Positions 14,325-15,702 of a stretch of 15,702 bases of DNA are shown here, piece by piece. The notes under the pieces are model-generated. The model saw only the letters and a list, made by a program, of their open reading frames with translations, was not told the origin of the DNA and did not search any database. The translations under genes and the position numbers were made by a program. The DNA lies in assembly GCA_017458025.1 (NCBI GenBank), contig JAFTGG010000227.1, forward strand, positions 1 to 15,702. The letters are read 5' to 3'. Every line of letters begins with the position of its first letter. The stretch's first letter is position 1. The stretch is from Oscillospiraceae bacterium (GTDB lineage: Bacteria; Bacillota; Clostridia; Oscillospirales; Oscillospiraceae).

Positions 14325-14352
14325 ATTATACAGCCTCGACGGCGAAAAGCAA
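14325..14352 (-). promoter_or_regulatory. promoter of the S41 protease gene
   Basis: On the - strand, TTGCTT (14347-14352) and TATAAT (14325-14330) are 16 bases apart. Just past the predicted start is a perfect 10-base palindrome, TATCGCGATA (14307-14316), which could be an operator or chance. Confidence 0.7.
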
Positions 14353-14361
14353 ATGGAAATA

Positions 14362-14390
14362 TTGAAAAACGTGTGTTTTTGGACTATACT
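14362..14390 (+). promoter_or_regulatory. promoter of the rsmI operon
   Basis: TTGAAA (14362-14367) and TATACT (14385-14390) are 17 bases apart, back to back with the protease promoter. The leader is short (about 20 bases) and holds the GGGAGG ribosome site. Confidence 0.75.
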
Positions 14391-14415
14391 GAGAAAAACG
14401 ACGCGGGAGGACGCT

Positions 14416-15288
14416 ATGGAACAGCAAATCGGCACGCTCTACATCGTCGGGACGCCCATCGGCAATTCGCGGGACATGAGCGAACGCGGCAGGGAGATAC
14501 TCGAAACGGTGGATATTATCGCGGCGGAGGATACGCGCCGCAGCATGGTGCTGCTGGGCAAGCTCGGGATTCGCAACGACCTCTCCGCGAACCATAAGTT
14601 CAACGAGCACGGCAAGGCGAAGTGGTTCCTCTCCCAGCTTCTGGAGGGCAAGAGCATCGCCGTCATCACCGACGCGGGCACGCCCTGCATCTCCGATCCC
14701 GGCAACGAGCTCATTAAGGCCGCCGTCGGGAACGGCGTCCGCGTCGTCGGCGTCCCCGGCGCCTGCGCGGCCGTGACGGCGCTGTCGATCTCCGGCTTCG
14801 ACCTCTCGACGTTCTTCTTCTACGGCTTCTTTCCCCGCGAGAACGCCGACCGCCGCCGCGTGCTGGATATGATGCGAAAGGGCGATACGAAAACCTATGC
14901 GTTCTACGAGTCGCCCAAGCGCGTCATGGGCGCGGTGGAGTTTTTGATCGGCGCGGGCGCGGACGTGCGGCTGTGCCTGTGCAACGACATGACGAAGCTG
15001 CACGAGACGACCTTCCGCGGCACGCCCGCCGAGGTCAGGGAGCAGCTGCTCGCCAAGGGCAATTACGAAAAGGGCGAGTACGCGATGATCGTCGAGGTCG
15101 CGGACGGCTATTTTCTGCGCGAGGTGGAGCACGTCAGCACGCCGGAGGCGATGCTGGTCGACTGTATGGTGCGCGGCGGCGTGACCGTCAAGGACGCCAT
15201 CAGGCTGCTTTTAAAGGACGAGAACAACACCTACAGCAAGAACGAGCTGTACGCCGCGTCGCTGGCGCTCAAGGAGCGGTTCGGATGA
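14416..15288 (+). CDS. rsmI: 16S rRNA (cytidine-1402-2'-O)-methyltransferase RsmI
   Basis: A 290-residue SAM-dependent methyltransferase that modifies the ribose of C1402 in the decoding centre of 16S rRNA. Family blocks are clear: LYIVGTPIGN (8-17), AAEDTRRS (36-43), ITDAGTPCISDPG (84-96) and PGACAAVTALSISG (114-127). The length is normal for the family. The start chosen is the ATG after GGGAGG. An upstream in-frame ATG would begin before the -35 box and is rejected. The stop overlaps the start of the following transporter gene (ATGA). Confidence 0.96.
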   Translation: MEQQIGTLYIVGTPIGNSRDMSERGREILETVDIIAAEDTRRSMVLLGKLGIRNDLSANHKFNEHGKAKWFLSQLLEGKSIAVITDAGTPCISDPGNELIKAAVGNGVRVVGVPGACAAVTALSISGFDLSTFFFYGFFPRENADRRRVLDMMRKGDTKTYAFYESPKRVMGAVEFLIGAGADVRLCLCNDMTKLHETTFRGTPAEVREQLLAKGNYEKGEYAMIVEVADGYFLREVEHVSTPEAMLVDCMVRGGVTVKDAIRLLLKDENNTYSKNELYAASLALKERFG

Positions 15289-15702
15289 GCCTCACTGCCG
15301 CGTATTCCGCGGTGCAGGCGTCGTTTTGGATGAGCTACTGCGTGGCGGTCAGCTTCGCGGCGGTGTATCTGCAGGGGCTCGGCTACTCCAACGCGGCGCT
15401 CGGCGCGGTGCTGGCGGCGGGCAACCTGTTCGGCGCGCTGCTCGGTCCGGCGCTCTCGGCGCTGATCGACCGTTATGACCGCTTTACCGCCGCGCGTCTG
15501 ACGCCCGTCGTGCTCGCGGCGCAGGCGGCGCCGCTGACGCTGCTCGTGTTGACGCCGCCCGCCGGCGCCGCGGTGGATTACGGTTTCGCGCGCGGCATGG
15601 GTTCGCTCGCCTATGTGCTGGCGTCCGTGCTGCTCGGCGCGTGGGTCGAGCGCGCGTCCGTGCGCGCAGTGCCCGTCGCGGGCCTTGCGCTCTGCGCGCT
15701 CC
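15285..15702 (+). CDS. MFS transporter (LacY/MFS_1-like), N-terminal part
   Basis: The first 139 residues of a major-facilitator-type membrane transporter that continues past the window. The ATG overlaps the rsmI stop and has AAGGAG eight bases upstream. Helices are seen at about 8-29, 39-61, 72-91 and 104-123, with GYSNAALGAVLAAGNLFGAL and LIDRYDRF after helix 2, a pattern of the LacY-like MFS_1 group. The sequence passes from helix 3 to VDYGFARGMGSLAYVLAS with only about 8 residues between. In related proteins I expect helix 4 and a loop before that motif, so about 40 residues may be missing. The substrate is unknown. Confidence 0.75.
   Translation, partial: MSLTAAYSAVQASFWMSYCVAVSFAAVYLQGLGYSNAALGAVLAAGNLFGALLGPALSALIDRYDRFTAARLTPVVLAAQAAPLTLLVLTPPAGAAVDYGFARGMGSLAYVLASVLLGAWVERASVRAVPVAGLALCAL

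Noticed and set aside
14353..14415. N-terminal extension of RsmI by 21 residues from an upstream ATG
   Set aside because: That ATG lies upstream of the predicted -35 box and has no ribosome site; family members start at the MEQQIGTLYIVG-like position.

Overview
The window looks like chromosomal DNA from a high-G+C, Gram-positive anaerobe, most likely a gut Clostridia of the Oscillospiraceae type. This is inference: the proteins carry lipoboxes, the protease has SLH cell-wall anchor repeats, there is a YesMN-type two-component system, an ECF sigma/membrane-partner pair of the kind common in Clostridia, AGGAGG ribosome sites, and a strong G/C third-position bias. That bias opens long spurious antisense reading frames, which are left out. 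No rRNA, tRNA, CRISPR array, transposase or phage gene was seen, and no gene-free stretch exceeds 300 bases.

Layout. (1) 3-107: the 3' end of an unknown + strand gene, followed by a terminator shared with a convergent DUF362 gene (151-1044, -). (2) 1125-4715 (-): an operon of a lipoprotein solute-binding protein, a YesM-type histidine kinase and an AraC-type response regulator. (3) 4716-4951: an A/T-rich divergent promoter region with repeated CAAAAT boxes. (4) 4952-10015 (+): a second, longer binding lipoprotein, a fused two-domain permease and an ABC ATPase with a large insertion, together a complete importer of the ferric/sugar-phosphate/phosphonate superfamily. (5) 10247-12287 (-): an ECF sigma factor overlapping a single-pass membrane protein whose outer part is a serpin. 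(6) 12410-14287 (-): an exported S41 (CtpA-like) protease with PDZ and SLH repeats. (7) 14416-15288 (+): rsmI, overlapping by ATGA the start of a truncated MFS transporter gene that runs off the end.

How the genes may work together. The binding protein/kinase/regulator triad resembles HptA-HptS-HptR of Staphylococcus aureus, which senses external hexose phosphate. The divergent importer is related to Afu/Fbp/Phn systems. The simplest reading is a nutrient sensor controlling its own importer, and the ligand need not be iron. Both binding-protein genes are followed, within 61 and 73 bases of their stop codons, by copies of the same 40-base imperfect palindrome, which points to a shared intercistronic RNA device.

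The sigma/serpin pair suggests an extracytoplasmic protease-sensing switch: a cytoplasmic anti-sigma-like segment, one membrane helix, and an outside serpin with an intact hinge. The neighbouring exported protease may or may not be related. The most unusual items are the sigma-serpin pair, the ATPase insertions, and the sensor/importer cluster with its repeated palindromes.
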